From: Phytohabitans rumicis
GTDB lineage: Bacteria > Actinomycetota > Actinomycetes > Mycobacteriales > Micromonosporaceae
Length of the DNA stretch: 64,000 bases
Assembly: GCF_011764445.1 (NCBI RefSeq)
Contig: NZ_BLPG01000001.1
Span: 930,001 to 994,000 of the forward strand
Direction: 5' to 3'
How positions within the stretch are numbered: the first letter of the stretch is position 1; each line of letters opens with the position of its first letter. A program made the translations under genes and the position numbers. This document shows, piece by piece, positions 51,977 to 60,639 of this stretch. Under the pieces are notes generated by a model, which saw only the letters and a list, made by a program, of their open reading frames with translations, was not told the DNA's origin and did no database searches.

Positions 51977-52647
51977 GACATCTCCCGGTAGGTGACAACG
52001 GCACGGCCGACGGTTCGCTGCTGGTCGGCCGGGATGGCGGTCAACACGCCGCCACGATGGATCGGGTCGAGTGGGGTGGTGCCGGCGCCGAGGGGCGCCT
52101 GCGGCTGGCTGCGGCCGCGGCCGACGCCGGCCAGTGCGGCGAGCCCGCCGATGAGAAGCCCGGCCACCGCCCCGAGGGTCGCGCCCAGCGCGGGCCGCGG
52201 CGACGACGGAGCGGGTGGCGTCGCGGCCTGGGCCAGGACGCTGGCGGAGATCCGGGTCTTCTTCTTGCGGGCGCTCGCATGGTCGACGAGGGCGTCGGCG
52301 ACCGCGTTGGCGACGGCGGCGGTGCGCTCGGCGTCGGCGCCCGTGGCGGTGATCTCGACGACCGGCGCGTCCGGTGAGGTGGTCGCCTTCACGTCCGAGA
52401 GCCCGTCCCGGGACCCGAGCGTCTTGGCCGCCTTGTCCGTCACCTGCGCTCCGGCGGCGATCCGCCCGTACGCCTGGGCGAAGCTGACCGCCGCCAAAGA
52501 CTCGCCGCGCTCACCGGTGAACACGACATGCGACTCGGCCCGGTAGCTGGGCTCCTTCACCGCGCAGTAGACGCCACCGGCCGCGGCGCCGAGCAAGGCC
52601 AGGAGTACCAGCATGCCAAGACGTCGGAGTGTTGCTTTGCCGTTCAT
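51973..52647 (-). CDS. Wzz-like chain-length determinant / polysaccharide co-polymerase
   Basis: This is a 224-residue membrane protein with two hydrophobic segments: LGMLVLLALLGAAAGGVYCA near residue 10 and LGATLGAVAGLLIGGLAALA near residue 155. The outer region between them has a Wzz-type repeat structure (SFAQAYGRIAAGAQVTDKAA, VEITATGADAERTAAVANAV). It lacks a C-terminal tyrosine-kinase domain, so it is a stand-alone co-polymerase. It should set chain length with the ligase-like membrane protein at 55987. It is coupled to the GNAT gene (ATGA) and follows the second GT4. Confidence 0.85.
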   Translation of the reverse strand: MNGKATLRRLGMLVLLALLGAAAGGVYCAVKEPSYRAESHVVFTGERGESLAAVSFAQAYGRIAAGAQVTDKAAKTLGSRDGLSDVKATTSPDAPVVEITATGADAERTAAVANAVADALVDHASARKKKTRISASVLAQAATPPAPSSPRPALGATLGAVAGLLIGGLAALAGVGRGRSQPQAPLGAGTTPLDPIHRGGVLTAIPADQQRTVGRAVVTYREMS

Positions 52648-53749
52648 GACATTCCCTTCCAGCTGTGACGGCCTGCGCCCAGCCGCTTGTAGAGGTCGCC
52701 CACCACGCCGGCGAGGTGGGCGATGTCGTGCCGGGCGACGACGGCCGGGATGGACCGCCGCTCGCCGGACAGGTCGCGCAACGCGGCGCGCAGCCCGTCG
52801 CGCAGCGTGGCCGGGCCGGGCGGTAGCCGGCGCGCGCCGGACTCGGCCCCGCCGTCCTCCAGCGGGGGCAGCTCACGTACAGCACGGGCAGGCCACAGGC
52901 GAGCGCCTCGATGACCGCCATTCCGAACGTCTCCTGCGCGGACGGCGAGGCGAAGACGTCCATCGCGCACAGCGCGCCCCGGGCGTGCGGGACGGCGCCC
53001 GCGAACACCACGCGGTCGCCGATGCCTAGCTCGCGGGCCAGGCCGGTGAGCGCGACCCGGGCCGGCCCGTCGCCGGCGAGCAGCAGGATGACGTCCGGCA
53101 GCGCGGCGACGGCGCGGATCAGGTCGTCGAACCGCTTGGTCGGCTGGAGCCGGCCCACGCCGCCGACCACGCGGGCGTCCGCCGGGATCCCGAGCCGGGC
53201 GCGCGTCGCCTGGCGAAGCGCGGAGTCGTACCGCAGTTCGCCCGCGTCGATGCCGTTGGGGATCACCTCGATGCGCCGGTCCGGTACGCCCCAGCCGACC
53301 AGGCGCCGCCGGACCGCCTCGGAGACCGCGATGGTGGTGCCGCCGAGCCGCTCGGTGGCCAGGTACAGCGCGCGGACGCCAGCGGTGGTCGGCCTGCCCT
53401 CGATGACGCCGTCGCCGAGCGAGTGCTCGGTCGCCGCGACGGTGCGGACGCCGGCCAGCCGGGCGGCGACGCGCCCGTACACGCCGGCCCGGAACAGGTG
53501 GGTGTGCACCGCGTCGAAGCGGCCGTCGCGGATGAGGCCGGCCAGTCGGGGAATCGCCGACAGGTCGCGGTTTCCCCGCATGCCCAGTTCGTGGACGGTG
53601 ACGCCGTCGGCGCGGATCGCCGCCGCGACGGGCCCGGGGTTGACCAGCGTGACGACCTCGCAGTCGTGCTCCAGCCGGCGCAGCAGCAGGCGCAACTGAT
53701 GCTCGGCGCCGCCGACGCCGAGCCCGGTGATGACGTGCAGGACCCTCAT
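52644..53749 (-). CDS. Glycosyltransferase family 4 (second, frameshifted)
   Basis: This is a GT4 of about 369 residues after repair. It begins MRVLHVITGLGVGGAEHQLR, with VSEAVRRRLVGWGVPDRRIE, VIPNGIDAGELRYDSALRQA and FASPSAQETFGMAVIEALAC as donor-site motifs. The frame changes at the run 52864-52868. Restoring one base gives LYVSCPPLEDGGAES and joins to the C-terminus ending LYKRLGAGRHSWKGMS. The ATG overlaps the deacetylase stop as ATGA. It acts in the same pathway as the first GT4, with a different donor or acceptor position. Confidence 0.88.
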
Positions 53750-54453
53750 CGCGCACCCCGCGCGGTCCGCGCCCGGTGGCGGAGCCACTTGGCGTACAGC
53801 CGGGCGGTGCCGTCACGGTCACCGACGTAGGTCCGCGCGATCGCGAGCCGGCTGTCGAGTGTGGACGGCCGCACGGCGCAGGCGTACGAGTACCCGGCCG
53901 CCCGCACCGCCTCGACCTCGCGTGGGCCGGCCTTGCCGTACGGGTAGCAGAAACCGTCGACCTCCCGGCCGGCGAGCCGTGCGACGGCCTCCCGGCTGCC
54001 GTCGACCTCGCTGGCGAGGGTCGCCTCGTCGACGTCCGGAAGTGCCCGGTGGAGCAGGCCGTGGGAGGCGACCTCCATCCCGGCGTCGGCGGCCCGGCGC
54101 ACGTCTTCGGCCGTCATCAGGCTTTTGGTCGGGCCCGGCTGGTCCCACGCGTTGTACCCGCCGGGCGCGCCGGCGACCACGAAGACCGTCGCGGTGAAAC
54201 CGAACCGGGCCAGGACCGGCATGACGTTCGTGGTGAAGTCGGCGTACCCGTCGTCGAACGTGAGCCCGACGAGGCGTCCCGCGGTGCCTTCCGTCCGGGC
54301 GCGCACCAGCTCGCGCATCGACACGCCGCGCAGCCCGTTGCGGCGCAGCCAGCGCATCTGCCGGGCGAACCGGTCCGGCCGGACGGTCACCTGGTACGGG
54401 TCGGCGGCGTACGCGGCCACCGAGTGGTACATCAACACAAACTCATCGCCCAC
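53746..54453 (-). CDS. Polysaccharide deacetylase (NodB/CE4 family)
   Basis: This is a 235-residue CE4 deacetylase. MYHSVAAYAADPYQV opens the domain. The catalytic metal motif is LTFDDGYADF, VASHGLLHRAL gives the His ligands and FCYPYGKAG the later motif. It removes acetyl groups from a GlcNAc-containing polymer or precursor. No signal peptide is obvious, so the site of action is unclear. It lies between the flippase and the second GT4 with overlaps at both ends. Confidence 0.92.
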   Translation of the reverse strand: MGDEFVLMYHSVAAYAADPYQVTVRPDRFARQMRWLRRNGLRGVSMRELVRARTEGTAGRLVGLTFDDGYADFTTNVMPVLARFGFTATVFVVAGAPGGYNAWDQPGPTKSLMTAEDVRRAADAGMEVASHGLLHRALPDVDEATLASEVDGSREAVARLAGREVDGFCYPYGKAGPREVEAVRAAGYSYACAVRPSTLDSRLAIARTYVGDRDGTARLYAKWLRHRARTARGAR

Positions 54454-55990
54454 GGCGAAACCTCATCTCTTCGACTCCCAACAGGCGCGCCACCGTGGTG
54501 AACGTCGCCAAGACCACAACCCCGCCGACGACACTGACCACAGTGGAGTCGAGGTCGCTCATGAGCCGACCGGCTAGGCAACCGGCTGCTGCAGCGGCCA
54601 GTGCCGCCGCCGCGGCCCGGGCGAGTACCGCGGCAACCGCGGCCATACCGATGGCGGCGGCCCGCCGGCGCAGTCCGACGAGCAGCAGCACGGCCGTCGT
54701 CGTGACTCCGGCGCCGTTGGCGGCGGTGATCGCCGTGACGCCGAACGTGGACACCGCGAGCGTGGCGCCCACCAGGTTGACGGTGAGCCCGATCGCCATC
54801 GCCAGGGCCGGATACCAGGTCCGGCCGCCACCGGCGAAGAAGGGACGGACCAGGACGCCGACCAGGGCGTGCCCGAGCAGCCCGGCGGCGTACACCCGGA
54901 CGAGGGCCGCTGTCGCGGCGGTGTCCGCCGGGCCGAACGCGCCGTGCTGCAGCAGCGTCTGGATGACGGCGGGGGCGAAGACGAACAGGTATGCCGCGCC
55001 GAGCATGACGATGAGGGTCGCCGCGCGCACGTCGCTCTCCAGCCGGCGGCGCGCGTGTGCCAGGTCGCCGGCGGCGATGGCCCGGGCCAGGGTCGGGAAC
55101 GTCACGGTGCACACGAGCAGGGCGACCAGCATGGGCAGCTGGGCCAGCTTCTGCGCGTAGTTGAGGTGGGAGATGGTCCCGGCCGGCAGCGCGGAGCCCA
55201 GGAAGCGCTCGACCCATACTTGCGCTTGGCGCGCCACGGTGTAGGCGACGACGGGGGCCAGCACGCCCAGCGCCAGCGTCCCCGAGGTGCCGGTCGCCCG
55301 GCCGTGCCGGCGCAGGGCCGGGAATCCGACGTGGCGCCGGAAGCCCGGCACCTGGACGAGCACCATGAGCAGGCCGCCGGCCGCGACCCCGGCGGCCGCG
55401 CTGACGACGCCCAGCCGGCCGCGCATTGTCCACATGAGAGCGACGATGCCCGCGTTGTAGGCGACGTGGATCGCGGCCGGCGCCGCGAAGACGTGGTGTG
55501 CGCGCAGACCGGCGCTGAGGTAGCCGGCGATGCCGAACGCCAGCACGGTGAACGCCGTGATCCGGGTGCACGTGATGGCCAGCGCCGGGTCGTCGAGCCC
55601 GGGCGCGATGAGCCGTACCAGCAGCGGCGCGCCCAGCGCCACGGCCGCCGACGCTACGGCCAGGGTGACCACCACCCGTGGCATCGTCGCCGTCACCAGG
55701 TCCCGCACCGACCGTTGCCGCGCGATCGCCTGGCTGAACAGCGGCACCATGAGCAAGGACATCGCGCCCTCGACGACGAGGCAGAACGCGGTCTCCGGTA
55801 CGGTCCACGACACCAGGAACGCGTCGGTGTCCGGGCCCGCGCCGAACCAGCGGGCGAGCAGCACGTCGCGGAGGAGGCCGAGCAGCGATCCGGAGATGGT
55901 GATCGCCACGGTGAGGATCGCCGCGGTCGCCAGCGCCGGACGCGCACCCTCGGCCGGCGGCGCCGTGCCCCGCGTGGTCGGCGCCGTCAT
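54443..55990 (-). CDS. MurJ/MviN-like lipid II-type flippase
   Basis: This is a 515-residue membrane protein with about 14 hydrophobic segments and the MOP/MVF superfamily pattern. ISGSLLGLLRDVLLARWFGA, GAMSLLMVPLFSQAIARQ, LNYAQKLAQLPMLVALLVCT and FFAGGGRTWYPALAMAIGLT match MurJ-type proteins. In this cluster it probably flips the lipid-linked repeat unit across the membrane. It overlaps the ligase-like gene and the deacetylase gene (ATGA at 55987-55990). Confidence 0.9.
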   Translation of the reverse strand: MTAPTTRGTAPPAEGARPALATAAILTVAITISGSLLGLLRDVLLARWFGAGPDTDAFLVSWTVPETAFCLVVEGAMSLLMVPLFSQAIARQRSVRDLVTATMPRVVVTLAVASAAVALGAPLLVRLIAPGLDDPALAITCTRITAFTVLAFGIAGYLSAGLRAHHVFAAPAAIHVAYNAGIVALMWTMRGRLGVVSAAAGVAAGGLLMVLVQVPGFRRHVGFPALRRHGRATGTSGTLALGVLAPVVAYTVARQAQVWVERFLGSALPAGTISHLNYAQKLAQLPMLVALLVCTVTFPTLARAIAAGDLAHARRRLESDVRAATLIVMLGAAYLFVFAPAVIQTLLQHGAFGPADTAATAALVRVYAAGLLGHALVGVLVRPFFAGGGRTWYPALAMAIGLTVNLVGATLAVSTFGVTAITAANGAGVTTTAVLLLVGLRRRAAAIGMAAVAAVLARAAAAALAAAAAGCLAGRLMSDLDSTVVSVVGGVVVLATFTTVARLLGVEEMRFRRGR

Positions 55991-57324
55991 CGCCCGGCCT
56001 CCGGTGCGATCGGCCGGGGCACGATGACGGCCCGGCGGGCGACCAGCCCGAGCATCACGCCCAGCGTCACGCCGGTCGGGCCCGCGCCGATGTCGCCGTA
56101 CACGAAGTCGATCAGCGTCCAGGTGATGAGGCCGGGCGCGGCCAGGTCGAGCCACCGCGCGTCGGTCCGCGCCGCACCGGGTGCCCGTGACCTGGTGCGG
56201 CGAAACGCGCCGGCGGTCAGCGTGCCGAGCAGCGCACCGAAGGCGAGGATGCCGATGGTGCCTTGCTCGCTGAGCACCATCAGGTACTGGTTGTGCGCCG
56301 ACAGCAGCGGCTGGCGGCGGAACCCCGCCTGCGGGTCGTCGACGTCGCTGCCCGCCGACAACGACATCGGCGCGTACGTGTCGCGGAACCGCGCGAACTG
56401 CTTGAGTCCGACGCCGGTGACCGGGTGGTCGGCCCACATGTCGACGGCGGTGCCCCACAGCGCGTACCGGTCGCGTACCGAACGGTCGGGCGCGGAGCCC
56501 GACGCGGCGATGCTGGCGACCCGCTCATCCACTATGGACGGTGCGGGCCCGACGCCGGTGGCGAGCACCACGACGGCGAACAGGGAGGTGCCCAGCAGGG
56601 CGACGCCCAGCCGCCAGCTGAAGACCAGGAGCACCACCACGACCGCGCAGCTCGTGGCGATCCAGGCGCCACGACTGAGCGTGAAACCCAGCGGTAGGAC
56701 GAGAAACGCCGCGGTGGCCAGGAGCAGGAACCGGGCCCGTCCCCGGGCCGCCAGTCCCAGCGCGAGCGTGACCACGATGCCGTAGCCCATCAGCGAGCCG
56801 AGGGCCATGATCTGTTCGGCCCCGAAGGTGCCGACGGCCCGGACGTACTCCCCCGCGTACGAGGCGCCGGTGCCCGTGAGGCGCTGCCAGACGCCGACGG
56901 CGCCCTCGAACACGGTGGTGGCGACGAAGGCGCCGGCCACCACGCGGGCGTCCACCCGGTCGCGCAGCGACATCGCCACCGCGACCGGGATCAGCACGAA
57001 TACCTCGGTGTAGCGGACGAAGCCGACCACGCCCTCGCTCAGGTCGGGGGCGGCGACGGCCGCGATGGCGACCGACGCGACCACCGCGGCGAACGGCAGC
57101 CAACCGCGGCCGCGCAGGGTGGTTCCGTCGGCCAGCCAGCGCAGGACGACCAGGGCGACCGCGATGCCGGCGGCGAGATCGGCCGGCGTCAACCGGGCCG
57201 AGCTCGGCACGCAGACCAGCAGCAGTGCGGCGGCCACCATCAGGCTCGGCCGCCGCCAGTCCGCCGAAGCCTTGAGCTGCGGTGCCGCGGAAACCTGCGC
57301 CGTTGGCGTCAGGGTCATCGCCAT
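55987..57324 (-). CDS. O-antigen ligase/polymerase-like membrane protein
   Basis: This is a 445-residue protein with 10 to 12 transmembrane segments and the Wzy/WaaL-type large outer loop. The outer-loop motif is VDMWADHPVTGVGLKQFARF with SAHNQYLMVLSEQGTIGIL, where the HN(x)YL and G(x)G residues are characteristic. It polymerises or ligates repeat units on the outer face of the membrane. ATG 57324 is preferred over ATG 57318. Both overlap the end of the sugar transferase gene. Confidence 0.9.
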   Translation of the reverse strand: MAMTLTPTAQVSAAPQLKASADWRRPSLMVAAALLLVCVPSSARLTPADLAAGIAVALVVLRWLADGTTLRGRGWLPFAAVVASVAIAAVAAPDLSEGVVGFVRYTEVFVLIPVAVAMSLRDRVDARVVAGAFVATTVFEGAVGVWQRLTGTGASYAGEYVRAVGTFGAEQIMALGSLMGYGIVVTLALGLAARGRARFLLLATAAFLVLPLGFTLSRGAWIATSCAVVVVLLVFSWRLGVALLGTSLFAVVVLATGVGPAPSIVDERVASIAASGSAPDRSVRDRYALWGTAVDMWADHPVTGVGLKQFARFRDTYAPMSLSAGSDVDDPQAGFRRQPLLSAHNQYLMVLSEQGTIGILAFGALLGTLTAGAFRRTRSRAPGAARTDARWLDLAAPGLITWTLIDFVYGDIGAGPTGVTLGVMLGLVARRAVIVPRPIAPEAGR

Positions 57325-58745
57325 CGCCTCGACAAACCGAGCATCCAGCCGACCGTCCGAATCATGATCTTGATGTCGAGGCCGATGGACCAGTTCTCGA
57401 TGTAGTGGTTGTCGAGCCGGACCCGGTGCGCGATCGAGGTGTCCCCGCGCAGCCCGTGGATCTGCGCCCAGCCGGTCATGCCGACGGGCACGCGGTGCCG
57501 GTCGGCGTACCCGCCGTACGTGCGCGCGAACTGCTCGGCGAAGAACGGCCGTTCCGGCCGGGGCCCCACCAACGACATCTCGCCCCGAAGCACGTTGACC
57601 AGCTGCGGCAACTCGTCGAGCGACGTCGAGCGCAGGATCCGCCCGACCGGGCCGACCCGGTCGTCGTGGTCGATGCTCCAGCGCACCTGCGACTCGCGGT
57701 CGGACGAGGGGGTCATCGAGCGGAACTTGAGCATCGTGAACGGCTTTCCGTCCCGTCCGACCCGCTGTTGCCGGAACAGCACCCCCGCGTGGCCGGACTC
57801 CAGGCGCACGGCGAGGGCGCAGGCGGCCAGCACCGGACTGGCCAGGGCGAGCCCGATCGCCGCGCCGACCACGTCGATCGTCCGCTTCGCGGCGGCGCGT
57901 ACGTGGCGCATCGGCTCGGGCCGGATCCGCTCCAAGGGGATTCCGTGGACCTGTTCGGCCCGACCGGCGGGAACGGACAGCTCGAACAGGCGCGGTACGA
58001 CGTAGACGCCGATGCCGTGGCGGCGCCACCGCCGGACGAGGCCGACCAGTTCGGCGTCCGGCGCGCTGGGGAACGCCACGATGACGCTGTCCGGACGGTG
58101 GTCGGTGGCGATCCGGGCCAGCTCGCCGGTGGGACCGAGCAGCGGCACCGGCAGCGCCGTGGCGGTCAGCGTCGGCGGCCCGACCAGCCCGATCGGCGTG
58201 ATGCCGTAGGCGCGATCGGCGCCGAGGACCTCGGCGAGCCCGATGGCGAGGTCGCCGGAGCCGAGAATGATGGCCCGCTCGCCGGCGACCCGCCGTCGCC
58301 GGCGGTAGAGCCGCCGGTACGTAGTGGCACGGGCAGCCATGGTCGCGGCCACCACGAGCGCCGGCAACAGGGCGGGCAGGGCGGCGAGCGCGGGCGGCAC
58401 CATCAGCGCCGGAAGCGCCAGCCACGCGGCCAACGCGGTCACCGCGCCGGCGGACAGCAGCAACCGGGGTACGTCGTCCAGCGCGGACAGGTGCAGCCGT
58501 TGGCGGTACAGGCCGGCGGCAGCCACCGCGAGCACGGTCAGCCCGGTGCCGAGGAGCGTCGCCCACCACGCGGAACCGGCGACGGTCCAGATCACCGCGA
58601 CGACCACCAGGTCCGTGCCCAGCAGTCGCCATGGTTCGCCGGCTCGGGGGCCACGGGTACGGCGGGCCGCCTGCGGCTCCACGTCCCGCCGATGTCTGTC
58701 TGCCCGAACGCGCGATCGTTCGTGGCTCATCACCGAAGCAAGCAC
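57315..58745 (-). CDS. Polyprenyl glycosylphosphotransferase (WcaJ/PssY-type sugar transferase)
   Basis: This is a 476-residue initiating enzyme of exopolysaccharide synthesis. It has N-terminal transmembrane helices and a CoA-binding-like domain (AIILGSGDLAIGLAEVLG). The C-terminal bacterial sugar transferase domain has RTIDVVGAAIGLALASPVLA, MLKFRSM, LRSTSLDELPQLVNVLRGEM, SLVGPRPERPFF and TGWAQIHGLRGDTS. It adds the first sugar phosphate to undecaprenyl phosphate. GTG 58745 has a GAGGGAG ribosome binding site. ATG 58730 is the alternative. It is the first gene of the operon down to 47574. The promoter should lie in 58746-58985. Confidence 0.93.
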   Translation of the reverse strand: MLASVMSHERSRVRADRHRRDVEPQAARRTRGPRAGEPWRLLGTDLVVVAVIWTVAGSAWWATLLGTGLTVLAVAAAGLYRQRLHLSALDDVPRLLLSAGAVTALAAWLALPALMVPPALAALPALLPALVVAATMAARATTYRRLYRRRRRVAGERAIILGSGDLAIGLAEVLGADRAYGITPIGLVGPPTLTATALPVPLLGPTGELARIATDHRPDSVIVAFPSAPDAELVGLVRRWRRHGIGVYVVPRLFELSVPAGRAEQVHGIPLERIRPEPMRHVRAAAKRTIDVVGAAIGLALASPVLAACALAVRLESGHAGVLFRQQRVGRDGKPFTMLKFRSMTPSSDRESQVRWSIDHDDRVGPVGRILRSTSLDELPQLVNVLRGEMSLVGPRPERPFFAEQFARTYGGYADRHRVPVGMTGWAQIHGLRGDTSIAHRVRLDNHYIENWSIGLDIKIMIRTVGWMLGLSRRWR

Positions 58746-58985
58746 GGTTCTCCCTCTGCGTAGATTTGTCGAGCGCTTCGCCGATGAATGCGCCAGACCA
58801 GGAGAAGCCGTGATTTCGCCGCGTGGCCGACACCCGGTCGGGACGTGGCACGAAATTACGAGAAAGAGGTGCGCGTCATTGAGAGTGGTGAATTGATAAA
58901 TAAGGACATCGGTGCGTCGACATCGAATTGAGGCACAGAAAGGCCGGCCGGGCAATAGCGTGAGCCGAAGTCGAATAGCGCCTGG

Positions 58986-59927
58986 TTAGTTGGACGACCG
59001 GGCCACCGCGCCGGTTTCGACGATCTCCACGGCGGTCTTGACCGACGCGCTGATGATCTTTATCGAAGAGGCGACAAGCGCGTCCGCGACATCCTTGACC
59101 GCCGCGGCGCCGATCGCGGCCGTATCGCCGGTGAGCCCGGCGGTCGCGGCCGGGAGGGAGGCGATCCCCCGGGTGACGGTGTCGACGGCTTGCGCGACGC
59201 TAGAGGAGACCAGATCGACGACCGCGGCCGCCTCCGGGGCGCCGAGCCGGCCGTTCCGGAGTTCCTGCGCGATCACCGAATCGAACTCGTGCCCCAGCTC
59301 GCCGCCGAACCGTTCCACCGCGTCCGCGAAGGTGTGCGCCATCTGGTCCAGTGCGGGGACGGCGCCACCGGGCCCGGCCGCCAGCACCGCGCTGTCGAAC
59401 GTCTCCGCCGCCAGGTGGATCTCCCTGACGACGTGACCGCCGACCGTCTCGATGCTTCTGGTCAGATCCGCCGGACCGTTCGCGGCATCCCCGGCTGAGC
59501 CGGCCGGCTCAGCCGGCCGCGCCGGCTGGCCGGGCTCCGGCGCGGTGGGATCGCGCGGCGCATCCGCGGCGTAGTCGGGAGCGCCGGCGTCCACCACTGC
59601 CGCGGAGGCCTCCTCCAGGGAGATCACGGCGGACCGGAGAGCCTCACCGACCTGCCAATGGACGGGGTCGAGCACGTCCGATCCCTCGGCCACCACCTGC
59701 GCCGCGTCGATCCGGTCGATCGCGGCCCTCGCGTCCTGGAGCAGGTCGCGGAGGCTGTCGTAAAGATCAACAAGACCGAGGTCGTCCAGTACGGACGCCG
59801 CGTCGGCGTCGAGAACGCCGGTCGACCACTCCGCGTCCAACGAGAGGTCGGGCATCGGCTCGACCACCTCGGGCTGATCGATGTCCGCAACGGCCTCGTC
59901 CGGGTCGGGGCTCGGGATCTCGGTCAT
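58986..59927 (-). CDS. Acidic alanine-rich protein of unknown function
   Basis: This is a 313-residue cytosolic-looking protein with no signal peptide. It is very acidic at the N-terminus (TEIPSPDPDEAVADIDQPEV). It has helical segments (YDSLRDLLQDARAAIDRIDA), a proline/alanine linker (PRDPTAPEPGQPARPAEPA) and a C-terminal amphipathic region (SSIKIISASVKTAVEIVETG). ATG 59927 is preceded by a GGGGG ribosome binding site. I do not recognise a family. It is divergent from another low-complexity gene at 60082, with about 154 bases between them. A shared promoter region and a joint function are plausible. Confidence 0.75.
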   Translation of the reverse strand: MTEIPSPDPDEAVADIDQPEVVEPMPDLSLDAEWSTGVLDADAASVLDDLGLVDLYDSLRDLLQDARAAIDRIDAAQVVAEGSDVLDPVHWQVGEALRSAVISLEEASAAVVDAGAPDYAADAPRDPTAPEPGQPARPAEPAGSAGDAANGPADLTRSIETVGGHVVREIHLAAETFDSAVLAAGPGGAVPALDQMAHTFADAVERFGGELGHEFDSVIAQELRNGRLGAPEAAAVVDLVSSSVAQAVDTVTRGIASLPAATAGLTGDTAAIGAAAVKDVADALVASSIKIISASVKTAVEIVETGAVARSSN

Positions 59928-60081
59928 GTCAGCCCCCTTCGTCCTCGGCTCTCTCGCCAGTCTCGCGCCGTGGGGCGCCGGGTGGCACGATATCGGGATT
60001 ACCCGACAAGTCCCGATTTCTACTGTTGATGGCACAAGGGCTGCACGAGGTGGCCCGGACAGAACCGGAGACAGAGAAGCG

Positions 60082-60578
60082 ATGAGCGATCCGATCTTTG
60101 ACAGCGAAGACCACTACTACGACCGCCGCGAGGACGTGGTGGTGATCGTCGACGTCGACGTGGTCGAATCCCACTGCCACCAGGAGCAGCACTACGTCCC
60201 GGAGCCGCACTGCGAGCCCGAGCCCGAGCCGTGCGTCCCGGACAGCCACGAGAAGCCGGAGTTCCCGCACCAGAAGCCCGAGTTCCCGTCGGACCCGTAC
60301 GGCCACGACAAGCCGTGGTACCCGCACGACCCCGATCCCAAGGACCCGGGGGCGGCTTTGAGATCCCGAAGCACGAGGGTTGGGGCGAGCCGGGACACCC
60401 GGTCGAGGACCCGGCCGGCAAGGAGGACCCGACCGGCAAGGACGAGCCGACCAGCAAGGACGAGCCGACCAGCAAGGAGGACGGTGGCACGAACGTGGAC
60501 GAGTGGGTGGAAGAGTTCCTCAACGCGGCCGAGCAGCGCTTCGCCGACGCGACGGGAGCGATCAGGAACGACGTCTGA
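60082..60578 (+). CDS. His/Asp/Pro-rich low-complexity protein (frameshifted)
   Basis: This is a protein of about 165 residues after repair. The first part is rich in Asp, His, Glu and Pro (SEDHYYDRREDVVVIVDVDV, then repeats like KPEFP and HDKPWYPHDP). The run 60348-60352 lacks one G. With it the frame continues GGGFEIPKHEGWGEPGHPVE and repeats DEPTSK twice before a helical tail VDEWVEEFLNAAEQRFAD. No known domain. Clustered His, Cys and acidic residues could bind metal. It is divergent from 58986 and converges on the DUF6777 gene with a perfect palindromic terminator between. Confidence 0.7.
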
Positions 60579-60604
60579 CAACTGAACAACTGACCGCTGG
60601 CAAA

Positions 60605-60632
60605 GGATGCGTGGCCCTAGGGCCACGCATCC
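60605..60632. terminator. Perfect 28-bp palindrome between convergent genes
   Basis: GGATGCGTGGCCC at 60605-60617 and its exact complement at 60620-60632 form a 13-bp stem with a 2-base centre. It lies between the low-complexity gene and the convergent lipoprotein gene and can serve as a bidirectional terminator. Confidence 0.75.
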
Positions 60633-60639
60633 GTCGTGT

